NCBI RefSeq assembly: GCF_051628905.1
Contig: NZ_CP157575.1
Coordinates: 1,550,001-1,614,000 of the forward strand
Direction: 5' to 3'
Length of the DNA stretch: 64,000 bases
Source of the DNA: Asaia sp037151935
GTDB lineage: Bacteria; Pseudomonadota; Alphaproteobacteria; Acetobacterales; Acetobacteraceae
Shown: piece by piece, positions 26,521 through 35,092 of the stretch
Layout: every line of letters starts with the position of its first letter
Numbering within the stretch: the first letter of the stretch is position 1
Notes under the pieces: generated by a model
The model's input: the letters and a program-made list of their open reading frames with translations, nothing else
What the model was told of the DNA's origin: nothing
Databases searched by the model: none
Program-made: the position numbers and the translations under genes

Positions 26521-27425
26521 TCGGCTTGTTCGCCATCGCCCTGGCTGCGACGCTCGGCCAGATGATCTGCCTTGCCGTGATCGCGCCTCTTCTGACCGAC
26601 CTGGAACGAGGATTGCAAAACCTTGGCGCCGGACGCGGCTTTATCGCCCCAGGATGGCGCTGGCAGCAGATACGCCGCGGCTGGACTCAGCGCCGCCCCG
26701 TCCCCGCGCGCTGTTGGCTGGGGCTGTGCTCGGTATGTCTGGCTATGACAGGCATACCTTATGCCAATGAGCGCTCGCTTTTCGGGTTTCTCTCCGAGCC
26801 GCTCGCCTGCGGGGTACTGTTGATCCTTTCCTGCCTGCCTGCCTGGGTACAGGCCCTGCAAAATCCACCGACCCGGTTGATTGCCCTGCGCCTGCGCGCC
26901 TCGCTGGGCAGGCTTGGGCGCGATCTTCTTTTTCTGGTGCCGCTTCTTGCCTTGACTGGCACGTTGATTACCATCGGCCTGCCCGGCGCCGGAACGCTCG
27001 TCGGTCTGCTGCAACAGCGGCTTCTGCAACCGGCCCCGACATTGATCGGCGGGCTGGTTTTCATCGCAGCCGCCCTGCTTCTGGTGCTGAACCGGCGCTT
27101 TCTGTCAGATAGCTGGCATGAGGAGCTGATCGCATCCGCACAGGGGCGGCACCGCGCCCTGCTGCGCTATAGCCACGATCTGTCTGCCTGCTGCTGGTAT
27201 CTGCTGATCGCCGATCTGGTCTGGCCGGACTCGATTGCGACTGGCACCCGCCCTTTGGGCACGCTGATCGCACTCTGGTGCATCGCGGCCCCTGCCAAAC
27301 TCGCCCTGATGGTCGTTCTGGCCGCTGGTTGGCGCGCTTGTCGCCCTCTGCCTGCGGCGCGCCTCGCTCTGGTCCTGAGCGGTGCGGCAATCCTGCTCGT
27401 TCTCGCGGGAAGGCTGGCAGTATGA
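26517..27425 (+). CDS. HyfC/NuoH-like membrane subunit
   Basis: A 302-residue membrane protein close in length to HyfC/HycD. The N-terminal APLLTDLERGLQNLGAGRG corresponds to the family's PLLxGxxRKxxAxxQGRxG. Near the C-terminus, DSWHEELIASAQGRHRALLR matches the loop PxTHLELTMxHEAMxLEYSG in compressed form. Several acidic residues of that quinone/redox-facing loop are missing. It starts inside the stop of the upstream gene (ATGA) and its own stop overlaps the next start. In complete complexes this subunit joins the membrane arm to the hydrogenase module. Confidence 0.78.
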   Translation: MIGLFAIALAATLGQMICLAVIAPLLTDLERGLQNLGAGRGFIAPGWRWQQIRRGWTQRRPVPARCWLGLCSVCLAMTGIPYANERSLFGFLSEPLACGVLLILSCLPAWVQALQNPPTRLIALRLRASLGRLGRDLLFLVPLLALTGTLITIGLPGAGTLVGLLQQRLLQPAPTLIGGLVFIAAALLLVLNRRFLSDSWHEELIASAQGRHRALLRYSHDLSACCWYLLIADLVWPDSIATGTRPLGTLIALWCIAAPAKLALMVVLAAGWRACRPLPAARLALVLSGAAILLVLAGRLAV

Positions 27426-27976
27426 CCGTCCTGCTCGGCCTTGCCCTGCTGATCGCTCTCGGTGCGATCGGGCGTGACGGGCGTATCCTGCCTTTTCATG
27501 GCACCTGTGCTGCTGCCTGCGTATCGGTCATCGGCCATGGCGCGCCGGCCATGGCCGCGCTCATTCTGCTGCCCGTGCTCAATGGCGCGGGGTGGATCGT
27601 GCTGCGCGCCCATGTCGCCTGGCGATCGGGCGATCTGCGCGAGCGCCGCGCCACCCAGCAGGCAGCAGGCCTCGCCCTGTGTGCCGCCATCGGACTCGTG
27701 CTGCTCACGGCACTCGCCGCCACACCGGGTCTGCCTGTGATGATCTGTATCGGGATTGTTCTTTCCGGTCTCTGCGCCGCTGCTCTGCCCGTACCCCTGC
27801 TTCAGCTGGTCGGGTTGCTCTGCGCCCTGAATGGCCTGCTGCTGCTGGGCGGCTATAGCCAGAGCTGGCCCCTCCTTCTGGGTACGGCGCTGGTCTGGGG
27901 CGGCTTACTGGCTCTGGGCGGCTGGCTGATGCCGAGACTAGCCTGGCTGCGTCTGGAGGGGCCGCGCAATGGCTGA
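27422..27976 (+). CDS. HyfE-like membrane subunit
   Basis: A 184-residue protein with six predicted helices. E. coli HyfE has about 216 residues. Assignment rests on position between the HyfC-like and HyfF-like genes, helix number and a general resemblance (for example QLVGLLCALNGLLLLGGYS, which resembles the NuoK-like half). Direct sequence similarity is weak by eye. It overlaps the upstream gene by four bases and the downstream gene by eight. Confidence 0.65.
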   Translation: MTVLLGLALLIALGAIGRDGRILPFHGTCAAACVSVIGHGAPAMAALILLPVLNGAGWIVLRAHVAWRSGDLRERRATQQAAGLALCAAIGLVLLTALAATPGLPVMICIGIVLSGLCAAALPVPLLQLVGLLCALNGLLLLGGYSQSWPLLLGTALVWGGLLALGGWLMPRLAWLRLEGPRNG

Positions 27977-29090
27977 GACCCTGCATCAGATCGCCAGATT
28001 TCTGGTGCCCACATGGCCGCTTCTGGCTGCCTGCCTTCTGGCCCTCATGCCCGAGGCACAAGCTGGTCGCTCGGCGCGTCTCTTCGCGCTGACGGGGCTG
28101 ATTCTCACCGCTCTGCTGGACCCGTTTCTCTCTGGGCAGGATGTTCTGGCGCGCTGGGCCTGTTTCCTGGCCGGCTGCGTGCCTTTTCTTTCCTGGCAGG
28201 CACGCGAAAAACGTCTTGCCCTCTGTCTCAATTTTCTGGCGAGTTCCACCATCATGCTGGCCCTCAGCGTGCACACGCTGCTGCCGGTCACCTGCCTGAC
28301 CGCCTGCGGCGCGCTGATTCTCGCGCTGCGCGAAACGCTGGTCACGACACGTGCAAGACAGGCCTGGGAATCGATGCGCCTGCGGCTTGCAGGAGTGGTT
28401 CTGGCCCTGCTCGGCACGAGCCTGACGACGATGACACCGGACGCGGCCACACTCCGCCTCGGCGACCTGTTTCTCTCCATCGGGCTTTGCCTCATGGCGG
28501 GTCTCGGCACCCCCGTGACGACACATGCCCATCCCGCGACAGAAGAACCGGGCACAGCCCTTCTGGACATGCTTCTCTGCCTGAGTGTCGTGGCGTTGAT
28601 GATCCGGCTGCCTGAGCGCGACATCACCCATATGGTGCTGATTCTCGCCGGGCTGGCCGGTCTGTGGCTGTGCGTGGGAACCAGGCAGGACAATTATCGA
28701 CCGCTCGTGGCGCTGGCAGTCATCGCCTCTGCCCTGCCTCATGGCGTCGTGCCGGCGCTGCTTCTGATGAGCAGCGCTCTGGCTCTGGCCGCCGCCCCGT
28801 CGATCAACAGATCGGCCCGTTTCTGGATCCTGGGCAGTCTGCCCCCCTGGCCGGGCTTCGCGGCAGGTCTCGGGATCGTGGCTGGGTTGGCGACAACGGG
28901 CGTGATTCCGGTTTTGCTGTGCCTGCTGGCTCTCGGCCTGATGGCAAGCCGCGCGCGTCTAGGTTTTATCCTGCCCTCATCATGGCAGGACAGGATTGTG
29001 CTGGGAGCTCTGCTCACTCTGGGGCTAGCCTCGCCTTTTCTCATGACCCTGCCTGAGCCTGTCTGGGCCCTGCACTGGAGAGCCCCATGA
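27969..29090 (+). CDS. HyfF/NuoN-like membrane subunit, shortened
   Basis: A 373-residue hydrophobic protein with about 11 helices, against about 526 for E. coli HyfF. The gene order and helix pattern point to the antiporter-like HyfF subunit. The conserved Lys-containing motif of active antiporters is not visible. A loop around residues 178-190 (TPVTTHAHPATEE) lies where family members have TPxHxWLPDAH, but with little conservation. It is translationally coupled on both sides. Confidence 0.65.
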   Translation: MAETLHQIARFLVPTWPLLAACLLALMPEAQAGRSARLFALTGLILTALLDPFLSGQDVLARWACFLAGCVPFLSWQAREKRLALCLNFLASSTIMLALSVHTLLPVTCLTACGALILALRETLVTTRARQAWESMRLRLAGVVLALLGTSLTTMTPDAATLRLGDLFLSIGLCLMAGLGTPVTTHAHPATEEPGTALLDMLLCLSVVALMIRLPERDITHMVLILAGLAGLWLCVGTRQDNYRPLVALAVIASALPHGVVPALLLMSSALALAAAPSINRSARFWILGSLPPWPGFAAGLGIVAGLATTGVIPVLLCLLALGLMASRARLGFILPSSWQDRIVLGALLTLGLASPFLMTLPEPVWALHWRAP

Positions 29091-30475
29091 GCATGGCGCA
29101 GCATATCAGGCAAGGCGAGCGTCTGGCGCCCTACCACTACGCACTGGACGAACCCCAATGGCGCGCCATGATCGAGGCCATGCCGGGCTGGTTTATCGCC
29201 CATTGGTGCGATGACAGCCGGGCTTATGCGCTGTTTCTGGATCAGGAAACACCGCTCATGGCGAGCACGCCGCTCATAGACGGGCGCTATTTTGCCCTTT
29301 CGGCATCGGTCCCGGCCGCCTCGTGGCCGGAACGCATCGCGCAGGATCTCTGGGGCTGCCTGCCTCTGGGTGCTGCCGATACCGAGCCTGCGCTCGATCA
29401 TGGCGGCTGGGCAAGTATCTCACCCCTATCGCAACGTTCCGTTGCGTCGGATCATACGCCGCCCGATGCCGGTTTTCGTGAGGCGTTACATACCGACATG
29501 GCGCCTTTCGTCTGGAAAGGCAGGCAGATCATGCCGGGGGCGGCGCATACCGGGCTCATGCAACAGGTTCAGGGCCGCAAGCCGGAGGAGGCGCTGCGTC
29601 TGATCGGGCGCTGCGTCTCGGCAGGCTTCGTGGCCGCACCCCTCGCCTATTCGCGCGCCGTCGAACAGGCGCTGGGGCTCATCCCCTCGAACGCCGTGCG
29701 CGATGCACGCACGATTCTGGCAGAAATCGAGCGTATTGCGGTGCATTGCCGCGATATCGCCCAGATGGCGCGCCTGACAGGGTTCGCGCTTCTTGCCACC
29801 CATGCCGCCCTTGCCGAAGATCTCTGTGTCGCGCTCTGCACCCAGCATGGCGCCTCAAGGCGTCTGGTCGATGCGATCGCGCCAGACGGCATTGCTGCCG
29901 GAATCGATATCTGCGCGCTCGCCCATGCGGTTCATGACGCCTTGATGCCACGCCTGCCGGTTCTGGAGGGATTGCACGACCAGATGGCTGAAGGGCTCGA
30001 AGGGCTCGGTGTCATCACCGCCTCGACAGCAGAGCGCTTCTGTCTTGGAGGGCTGATCGCTCGCGCCTCGGGGCGCTCCTTCGATTTGCGCCAGCTTGAG
30101 GACGATATGCGCCATGTGCCCGGTCGCGCCGGATCGCGCCTTGCGGGTGATGGCTGGGCGCGTCAGTGCCTGCGGCTAGATGAGATACGCGACGCCCTGC
30201 GCCGCATCGAGCGTATCGCAACGCAATTCGGTGCGCCCCTGCCCATGCAGCCTCCGGTCCCGACCGGCTCGGGCGAAGGCATTGGCGCCGCCGAAGGGCC
30301 ACATGGCGATCTGTGGTGCTGGGTAAGGCTGAAGGAATCCCGCCTCGACGGCGTCATGCTGCGCGATCCGTCTTTGGCCACGCTCGGCATTCTGCCGTCT
30401 CTCATGCATGATCGCTGGGAGGACAGACTTGTTCTGGCGTCTCTGGGGTTCGACCCGAACGGGGCGGAGCAGTAA
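29087..30475 (+). CDS. HyfG-like hydrogenase large-subunit homologue lacking NiFe ligands
   Basis: A 462-residue soluble protein combining a NuoC-like N-terminus (WPERIAQDLWGCLPLG, about 80-95) with a NuoD/HycE-like body (GAAHTGLMQQVQGRKPEEAL at 151-170, ILAEIERIAVHCRDIAQMA near 210). Where NiFe hydrogenases have the first CxxC motif, this protein reads RLIGRCVSAGFVAAPLAYSR with one Cys at about 176. Its C-terminal end (RDPSLATLGILPSLMHDRWE) has no cysteine, so the second DPCxxC motif is also missing. It therefore cannot hold a NiFe site as known. It is the last gene of the operon; no HyfI-like small subunit or ferredoxin-like subunit follows. Confidence 0.8.
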   Translation: MSMAQHIRQGERLAPYHYALDEPQWRAMIEAMPGWFIAHWCDDSRAYALFLDQETPLMASTPLIDGRYFALSASVPAASWPERIAQDLWGCLPLGAADTEPALDHGGWASISPLSQRSVASDHTPPDAGFREALHTDMAPFVWKGRQIMPGAAHTGLMQQVQGRKPEEALRLIGRCVSAGFVAAPLAYSRAVEQALGLIPSNAVRDARTILAEIERIAVHCRDIAQMARLTGFALLATHAALAEDLCVALCTQHGASRRLVDAIAPDGIAAGIDICALAHAVHDALMPRLPVLEGLHDQMAEGLEGLGVITASTAERFCLGGLIARASGRSFDLRQLEDDMRHVPGRAGSRLAGDGWARQCLRLDEIRDALRRIERIATQFGAPLPMQPPVPTGSGEGIGAAEGPHGDLWCWVRLKESRLDGVMLRDPSLATLGILPSLMHDRWEDRLVLASLGFDPNGAEQ

Positions 30476-30485
30476 GGCCAAAGAA

Positions 30486-31862
30486 TCAGGCTTCAGCGGG
30501 TATCTCGCCTTCGGTCGGTACCGCTGACTGGTCGACGACAGGCGTTCTGGCGGTTTCTTTCGTCGGGCGCAGAGAACAGATGATGGCGCGCCAGAGCCGT
30601 GTCACGAACATGATGAAACTGCTGAACACCGTCGCATAGCAAGCCCCCTTGAGCGACCACGCAGCCGTCAGACCGTAAAGCACCGGAAAATAGGCAAGCG
30701 TGATCCAGGTTCGATTGGCCATGAGGAAGCCGATCTGCCCCATGACCGTCAACAGGGGCTCCAGCGGAACGATAAGCAGGGTCAGTACCGCCGAAACAAG
30801 CATGATCGAGATGTAATAGGTCGTGCCATGCAAATGGATATGCAGCATCAGCGCAAAAATGCGCCCCCCGAAAAAAGCCGATACAATCAGAAGCGCCACC
30901 GAAACGCCGCAAAGCATGGCGAAGATTTTCCAGGTGAGGCGCTTGAGGCCACGCCAGTCCTGACGGTCGCGCATCTTGACCAGTTCGGGATAAAGCACGG
31001 GCGACAGCATCTGGGCCGGGGTGACGATACCATCGGCAATCTGCCGGCAGATGCGGAATACGGCGGCCTCGGCAGAACCCAGAAGCGAGCCGACGACCAG
31101 GGTGCTGATATGGCCCGAAACCGCTCCAAGCGTCTGATTGATGCTGGTCGAGCGCGTAAAGGCCCACATGCCCGGCAATTGCCAGCGCCACTGTGTCAGC
31201 ACGTCGCGCCAGCGGAGCCGCAGCCCGATTTTCCGGCGCAGGGTCGTGAGGGCGAAAAACAGGAAAAGCCCGTAATCGAGCAGGACCGCCCCGGCCCAGA
31301 TCAGCACAAAAAAACCGAGATGCAGGTGCAGCGCAAAACCCATCGCCGTCCCCGCCGTGCGGAAGATGGCCGTTGCCGTATCGCTGATGGGCACCAGGTG
31401 AAAACGGTCTGTCAGACGCAGAACCCCGTTGCTCCAGCCCGTATACATGAACGGACTGATCAGCGCATAGCCATAGGCCAGCGACGTAACCCAGGGGGTC
31501 CAGTGCGCGATATGGCTGTATAGCGCGACGCTGATTACCCCGATCGACACGGCAACGACTGCCGAAAGCAGGTCGAGCCTGATGCAGAACCCCAGAATCT
31601 GGCGCAGCAGATCGAGATCGCGCCGGGCATAGGGCTCGTTACCGAAGCGGATGAGCGTCTGCCATGACTGCATACGCGAAAAGGTCGAAGCCATGATACC
31701 GAGAGAATGGATCAGGATCAGCAGACCGAACTGCCCCAGCCCCAGCGCCCGAACCGCAAAAGCGATATAGGCAAAGCTGCAAAGCGCCGTGGCGATACGC
31801 CCCAATGTCAGAAAGCTGACATTATGGACAATCCGTCTGGCGGCTGAGGGCTGTGTCGACAT
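30486..31862 (-). CDS. Polysaccharide/oligosaccharide flippase (PST/MATE-like superfamily)
   Basis: A 458-residue membrane protein with 12-14 helices. It opens RIVHNVSFLTLGRIATALCS, then AIAFAVRALGLGQFGLL-like residues (YIAFAVRALGLGQFGLLILI), the standard beginning of Wzx/PST flippases. These move lipid-linked sugars across the inner membrane for LPS or exopolysaccharide. The ATG at 31862 lacks a clear ribosome-binding site. A longer in-frame extension exists upstream but overlaps the divergent SelO gene and is rejected. No glycosyltransferase genes are adjacent. Confidence 0.87.
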   Translation of the reverse strand: MSTQPSAARRIVHNVSFLTLGRIATALCSFAYIAFAVRALGLGQFGLLILIHSLGIMASTFSRMQSWQTLIRFGNEPYARRDLDLLRQILGFCIRLDLLSAVVAVSIGVISVALYSHIAHWTPWVTSLAYGYALISPFMYTGWSNGVLRLTDRFHLVPISDTATAIFRTAGTAMGFALHLHLGFFVLIWAGAVLLDYGLFLFFALTTLRRKIGLRLRWRDVLTQWRWQLPGMWAFTRSTSINQTLGAVSGHISTLVVGSLLGSAEAAVFRICRQIADGIVTPAQMLSPVLYPELVKMRDRQDWRGLKRLTWKIFAMLCGVSVALLIVSAFFGGRIFALMLHIHLHGTTYYISIMLVSAVLTLLIVPLEPLLTVMGQIGFLMANRTWITLAYFPVLYGLTAAWSLKGACYATVFSSFIMFVTRLWRAIICSLRPTKETARTPVVDQSAVPTEGEIPAEA

Positions 31863-32033
31863 GAAGGGGTTTTGGACGCCCGGCCCCAAAATGGAAAGGG
31901 AAAGGGCGAAAAAACTTGCCTGCTTTCCGTTTGGCCTGACCTTGCGGCGGGGCGGGCGGGCGTTATCTCTGAGTGACGAGAACGTCCTTGCGCTTTTCTG
32001 ACTTCCCTGTTCGGCCTGCACCCCAGAGGTATC

Positions 32034-33464
32034 ATGCATCTCCCTCTCCGCCGCGCGAATTTCCCGGCCTCCATGGCTGTCGAAGTAAACCCGGCCTCTT
32101 TCGCGGCACCGCGCCTCGTGGCCCTGAATGACGCTCTGGCCGAAACGCTCGGTTTCGCACCCGAATGGCTGAGATCTCCAGAAGGCGTTGCCCTCCTGAG
32201 CGGTCAAACCCGCATCGAAGGCGTTCCCGCACTGGCCCAGGCCTATGCCGGACATCAATTCGGCCAGTTCGTGCCGCAGCTCGGTGATGGACGCGCCCAT
32301 CTGCTCGGGGTCGTGACCGACGCTCGGGGTGACGTGCACGACGTACAGCTCAAGGGGTCGGGCCCGACCCCTTTTTCGCGGCGCGGTGACGGTCTGGCCG
32401 CACTCGGCCCGGTACTGCGCGAATATCTGGTGAGTGAGGCCATGGCAGCCCTCAACGTGCCGACCACGCGCGCGCTCGCCGCCGTCACGACCGGTGAGAC
32501 GATCTGGCGCGACAAACCCCAACCCGGCGCCATTCTGACACGGGTTGCAGCGAGCCATCTGCGCGTTGGCACCTTCCAGTATTTTGCCGCGCGCGAAGAC
32601 CGTGAGGCACTGGCCTTTCTCTGCGATCTCGCTATCGACCGTCATGCCCCCTCGGCACGCGAGGCCGAGAACCCGGTCAAGGCGCTCTACGAGACGGTCG
32701 TGGCCAGACAGGCCCAGCTCGTCGCGCGCTGGATGAGCCTCGGCTTCGTGCATGGGGTAATGAATACGGACAACATGACGCTGTCGGGCGAAACCATCGA
32801 TTACGGCCCCTGTGCGTTTCTCGACACTTACAGCCATGACAAGGTGTTCAGCTCGATCGATCGTAACGGACGCTATGCCTATGGCAATCAGCCGCGTCTG
32901 GCTGGGTGGAACCTCGCCCGACTGGCAGAGACGCTGCTTCCGTTTTTCGACACGAACGAAGACCGCGCACTCGCCTGGGCACAGGAGGCGCTGGGCCGGT
33001 TCCAGAGTCTCTATGAGGAAGCCTGGCTGGACCGGATGCGCCCCAAACTGGGCCTGGCCACGAAGGGGGATCAGGATAAGACGCTGATCGAGGCGCTGTT
33101 AGAAGTCATGGAAACCGAGACGCTGGACTGGACGCTCAGCTTCCGCCGTCTCGCGCGAAACGAAAACCTGGTTGCCGGGCATGCACCCGCAACGCTCGAG
33201 CGGTGGATGGCAGACTGGCAGGCAAGACGCGCTCTGGAACCCGCCTCCCTGAAGGCACAACAAGATCTGATGCAACGCAACAACCCTGCCGTGATCGCCC
33301 GCAATCATCGCGTTGCCGAAGCCATTGCCGCCGCCGAAACCGGCGATTTTTCGGTGTTTGAAGCCCTTCTCCAGCGCCTACGCCAACCCTACGACAACGA
33401 TGCCGCTTACGAACTGCCCCCTATGCCTGAGCAGATCGTCCACGCAACCTTCTGCGGCACGTAA
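32034..33464 (+). CDS. selO: SelO-family protein adenylyltransferase (YdiU)
   Basis: A 476-residue pseudokinase-fold enzyme. Known SelO proteins transfer AMP to Ser, Thr or Tyr of target proteins and act in oxidative stress. Visible motifs are AYAGHQFGQFVPQLGDGRA, QLKGSGPTPFSRRGDGLAAL, REYLVSEAMAALNVPTTRAL, and the metal/catalytic segment GVMNTDNMTLSGETIDYGPC. The C-terminus is ATFCGT, with Cys where animal SelO has selenocysteine. The start MHLPLRRANFP is the first ATG; ribosome-binding support is modest. Confidence 0.95.
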   Translation: MHLPLRRANFPASMAVEVNPASFAAPRLVALNDALAETLGFAPEWLRSPEGVALLSGQTRIEGVPALAQAYAGHQFGQFVPQLGDGRAHLLGVVTDARGDVHDVQLKGSGPTPFSRRGDGLAALGPVLREYLVSEAMAALNVPTTRALAAVTTGETIWRDKPQPGAILTRVAASHLRVGTFQYFAAREDREALAFLCDLAIDRHAPSAREAENPVKALYETVVARQAQLVARWMSLGFVHGVMNTDNMTLSGETIDYGPCAFLDTYSHDKVFSSIDRNGRYAYGNQPRLAGWNLARLAETLLPFFDTNEDRALAWAQEALGRFQSLYEEAWLDRMRPKLGLATKGDQDKTLIEALLEVMETETLDWTLSFRRLARNENLVAGHAPATLERWMADWQARRALEPASLKAQQDLMQRNNPAVIARNHRVAEAIAAAETGDFSVFEALLQRLRQPYDNDAAYELPPMPEQIVHATFCGT

Positions 33465-33594
33465 CGGCGCGCTGACATAGCGGCGCGCGCATGGAGAGAA
33501 AGCCCGACGCTTTTTCTCCCTCCTGCGCAGAAAACCTTCACGTCGCTTTGAACGGTCGGGTGGTCGCCAAAACCTTTCCGCTGCGTATGATGCG

Positions 33595-34101
33595 ATGTCG
33601 AAATGGAGCCTCCGGACGATGCCTTCAATCCGTAAAAACTGGTTCTATATTTACGGATTGGTCTCTTACGCTCTCCTGTTTTTCTGGTTCTCCTCAGTAA
33701 TCTCGGCAACGCTCCCGCAAAGGACGCGCTCATGGCTTGTCTGTTTCTGGGTCGGGACGCTGCTGACGAGTTTTTTCTACTGCTACCGTCCACGATCGCT
33801 CGGTCAGGGCCTGATGCGCGGCGTGTCGCTGGGCGGTTCGGCGCTATGGCTGGCACAAGCCACCCTGCCTTGTATGCCGACCATATTTCTGGGCCGTACA
33901 GGCTGGCTACGAGCATTATGCATCAGCTTCGTCTTGATCTGTGAAGGAGCCGCGCTGATTGCGCTTCTGCGCGTGATTTTCGGTCGGGAATGCGATCCGC
34001 GCTTTCTGGAGGCCCAGGGAATTCCGCCGGTCGTGGTGCGGCTCATGCTGGCTGAGGCCCGCTTCTGGCGGCGCGTACTGGAATTTTTGACCGGTCGCTA
34101 G
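33595..34101 (+). CDS. Membrane protein of unknown function
   Basis: A 168-residue protein with about four membrane helices (WFYIYGLVSYALLFFWFSSV, then WLVCFWVGTLLTSFFYC and others) and a short basic C-terminal tail. I do not recognise the family. The start could also be eight codons later (MPSIRKNW). The composition is that of its neighbours. The alpha/beta hydrolase gene follows after 41 bp on the same strand, so they may be co-transcribed. Confidence 0.6.
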   Translation: MSKWSLRTMPSIRKNWFYIYGLVSYALLFFWFSSVISATLPQRTRSWLVCFWVGTLLTSFFYCYRPRSLGQGLMRGVSLGGSALWLAQATLPCMPTIFLGRTGWLRALCISFVLICEGAALIALLRVIFGRECDPRFLEAQGIPPVVVRLMLAEARFWRRVLEFLTGR

Positions 34102-34142
34102 CATTCCCTTTTCTTGCCCAAAGCTGAAAAAAAGAAAAACCC

Positions 34143-35066
34143 ATGATCCTCAGACGCTTCTTTCCAGCCCTGCTTATCGCCTCGCTTGTTGTCACGCCGT
34201 CGATCTCTCGCGCGGCGAGCGCAACAGCAACGCAGCAAAGAACCCAGCCTTTCTCGGTTGTGATCGAAGGCAGCGGGCAGGATGTTATTCTGATACCGGG
34301 CCTTGCCTCTCCACGCTCAGTCTGGGACGGAGTGGCTGCGCGGCTCAAAACGCATTATCGGCTGCATCTGGTGCAGCTTGCCGGGTTTGCAGGTGAACCG
34401 GCACAGAAGAACGTACCCGATAAGCTCATGCAGTCAGTCGCCTCTGCCCTGTCGCGCTATATCGAAACAGCGCACCTCAACAAGCCTACGCTGATAGGGC
34501 ATTCGATAGGGGGTGAACTCGCCCTCATGGTGGCCAGCCAGACGCCCGATCTCGTCGGCCGCGTCATCGTCGTCGACGCCCTGCCCTTTTACCCGCTTGT
34601 TTTCAACCCGTCCGCCACCCGCGAGACGGTGCAACCACAGGCTGAGGCCTTCAGGCGGTCGCTTTTGCAGGAACAGCCTGAGAACCAGCGTCGGATGAGC
34701 CAGGAGCAGGCCATCGCGAGAATGGTCAGAACCGAATCCGCGCGCCCCGGGCTCGTAGAAGCCGGGCTAAGATCGGACATGAAGACGGTTGCCAACGCGC
34801 TTTATGACGACATGACAACCGATCTGCGCCCGGCGCTCCCTAAAATCACCGCCCCCGTGACTGTGATCTACGCCTTTGATCCCGTTTATGGCGTGCCCGC
34901 TGCCACGATCGATGCGCTCTATCGGACAAGTTATGCCGCAACGCCTCATGTTCGGTTCCAGCGGATCGATGACAGCTATCATTTCATCATGATCGACCAG
35001 CCGGAGAAATTTGACAGTGCCGTCGAGGCCGCCCTCAAGCCCCGCTCCCCTGAGCCCCGCCCCTGA
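34143..35066 (+). CDS. Secreted alpha/beta hydrolase
   Basis: A 307-residue protein with an N-terminal signal peptide (RRFFPALLIASLVVTPSISR, cleaved near ARA). The oxyanion strand is VILIPGLASPRSVWDGV, the nucleophile elbow is GHSIGGELAL, and the catalytic His is in DSYHFIMID. Asp is likely in YAFDPVYG. This is a periplasmic esterase- or haloperoxidase-like hydrolase; the substrate is unknown. It precedes the convergent GINT1-like gene. Confidence 0.9.
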   Translation: MILRRFFPALLIASLVVTPSISRAASATATQQRTQPFSVVIEGSGQDVILIPGLASPRSVWDGVAARLKTHYRLHLVQLAGFAGEPAQKNVPDKLMQSVASALSRYIETAHLNKPTLIGHSIGGELALMVASQTPDLVGRVIVVDALPFYPLVFNPSATRETVQPQAEAFRRSLLQEQPENQRRMSQEQAIARMVRTESARPGLVEAGLRSDMKTVANALYDDMTTDLRPALPKITAPVTVIYAFDPVYGVPAATIDALYRTSYAATPHVRFQRIDDSYHFIMIDQPEKFDSAVEAALKPRSPEPRP

Positions 35067-35092
35067 GCCCGACGCAGAAATGAACGGACGCG

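Noticed and set aside
27705..28742. 345-codon minus-strand reading frame inside the Hyf-like operon
   Set aside because: It is opposite hydrophobic plus-strand genes with overlapping starts and stops. The hydrophilic Gln/Arg/Gly composition is what antisense of membrane genes gives.
33407..33916. 169-codon minus-strand reading frame
   Set aside because: It spans the end of selO and the small membrane protein on the opposite strand; no start signal or family features.
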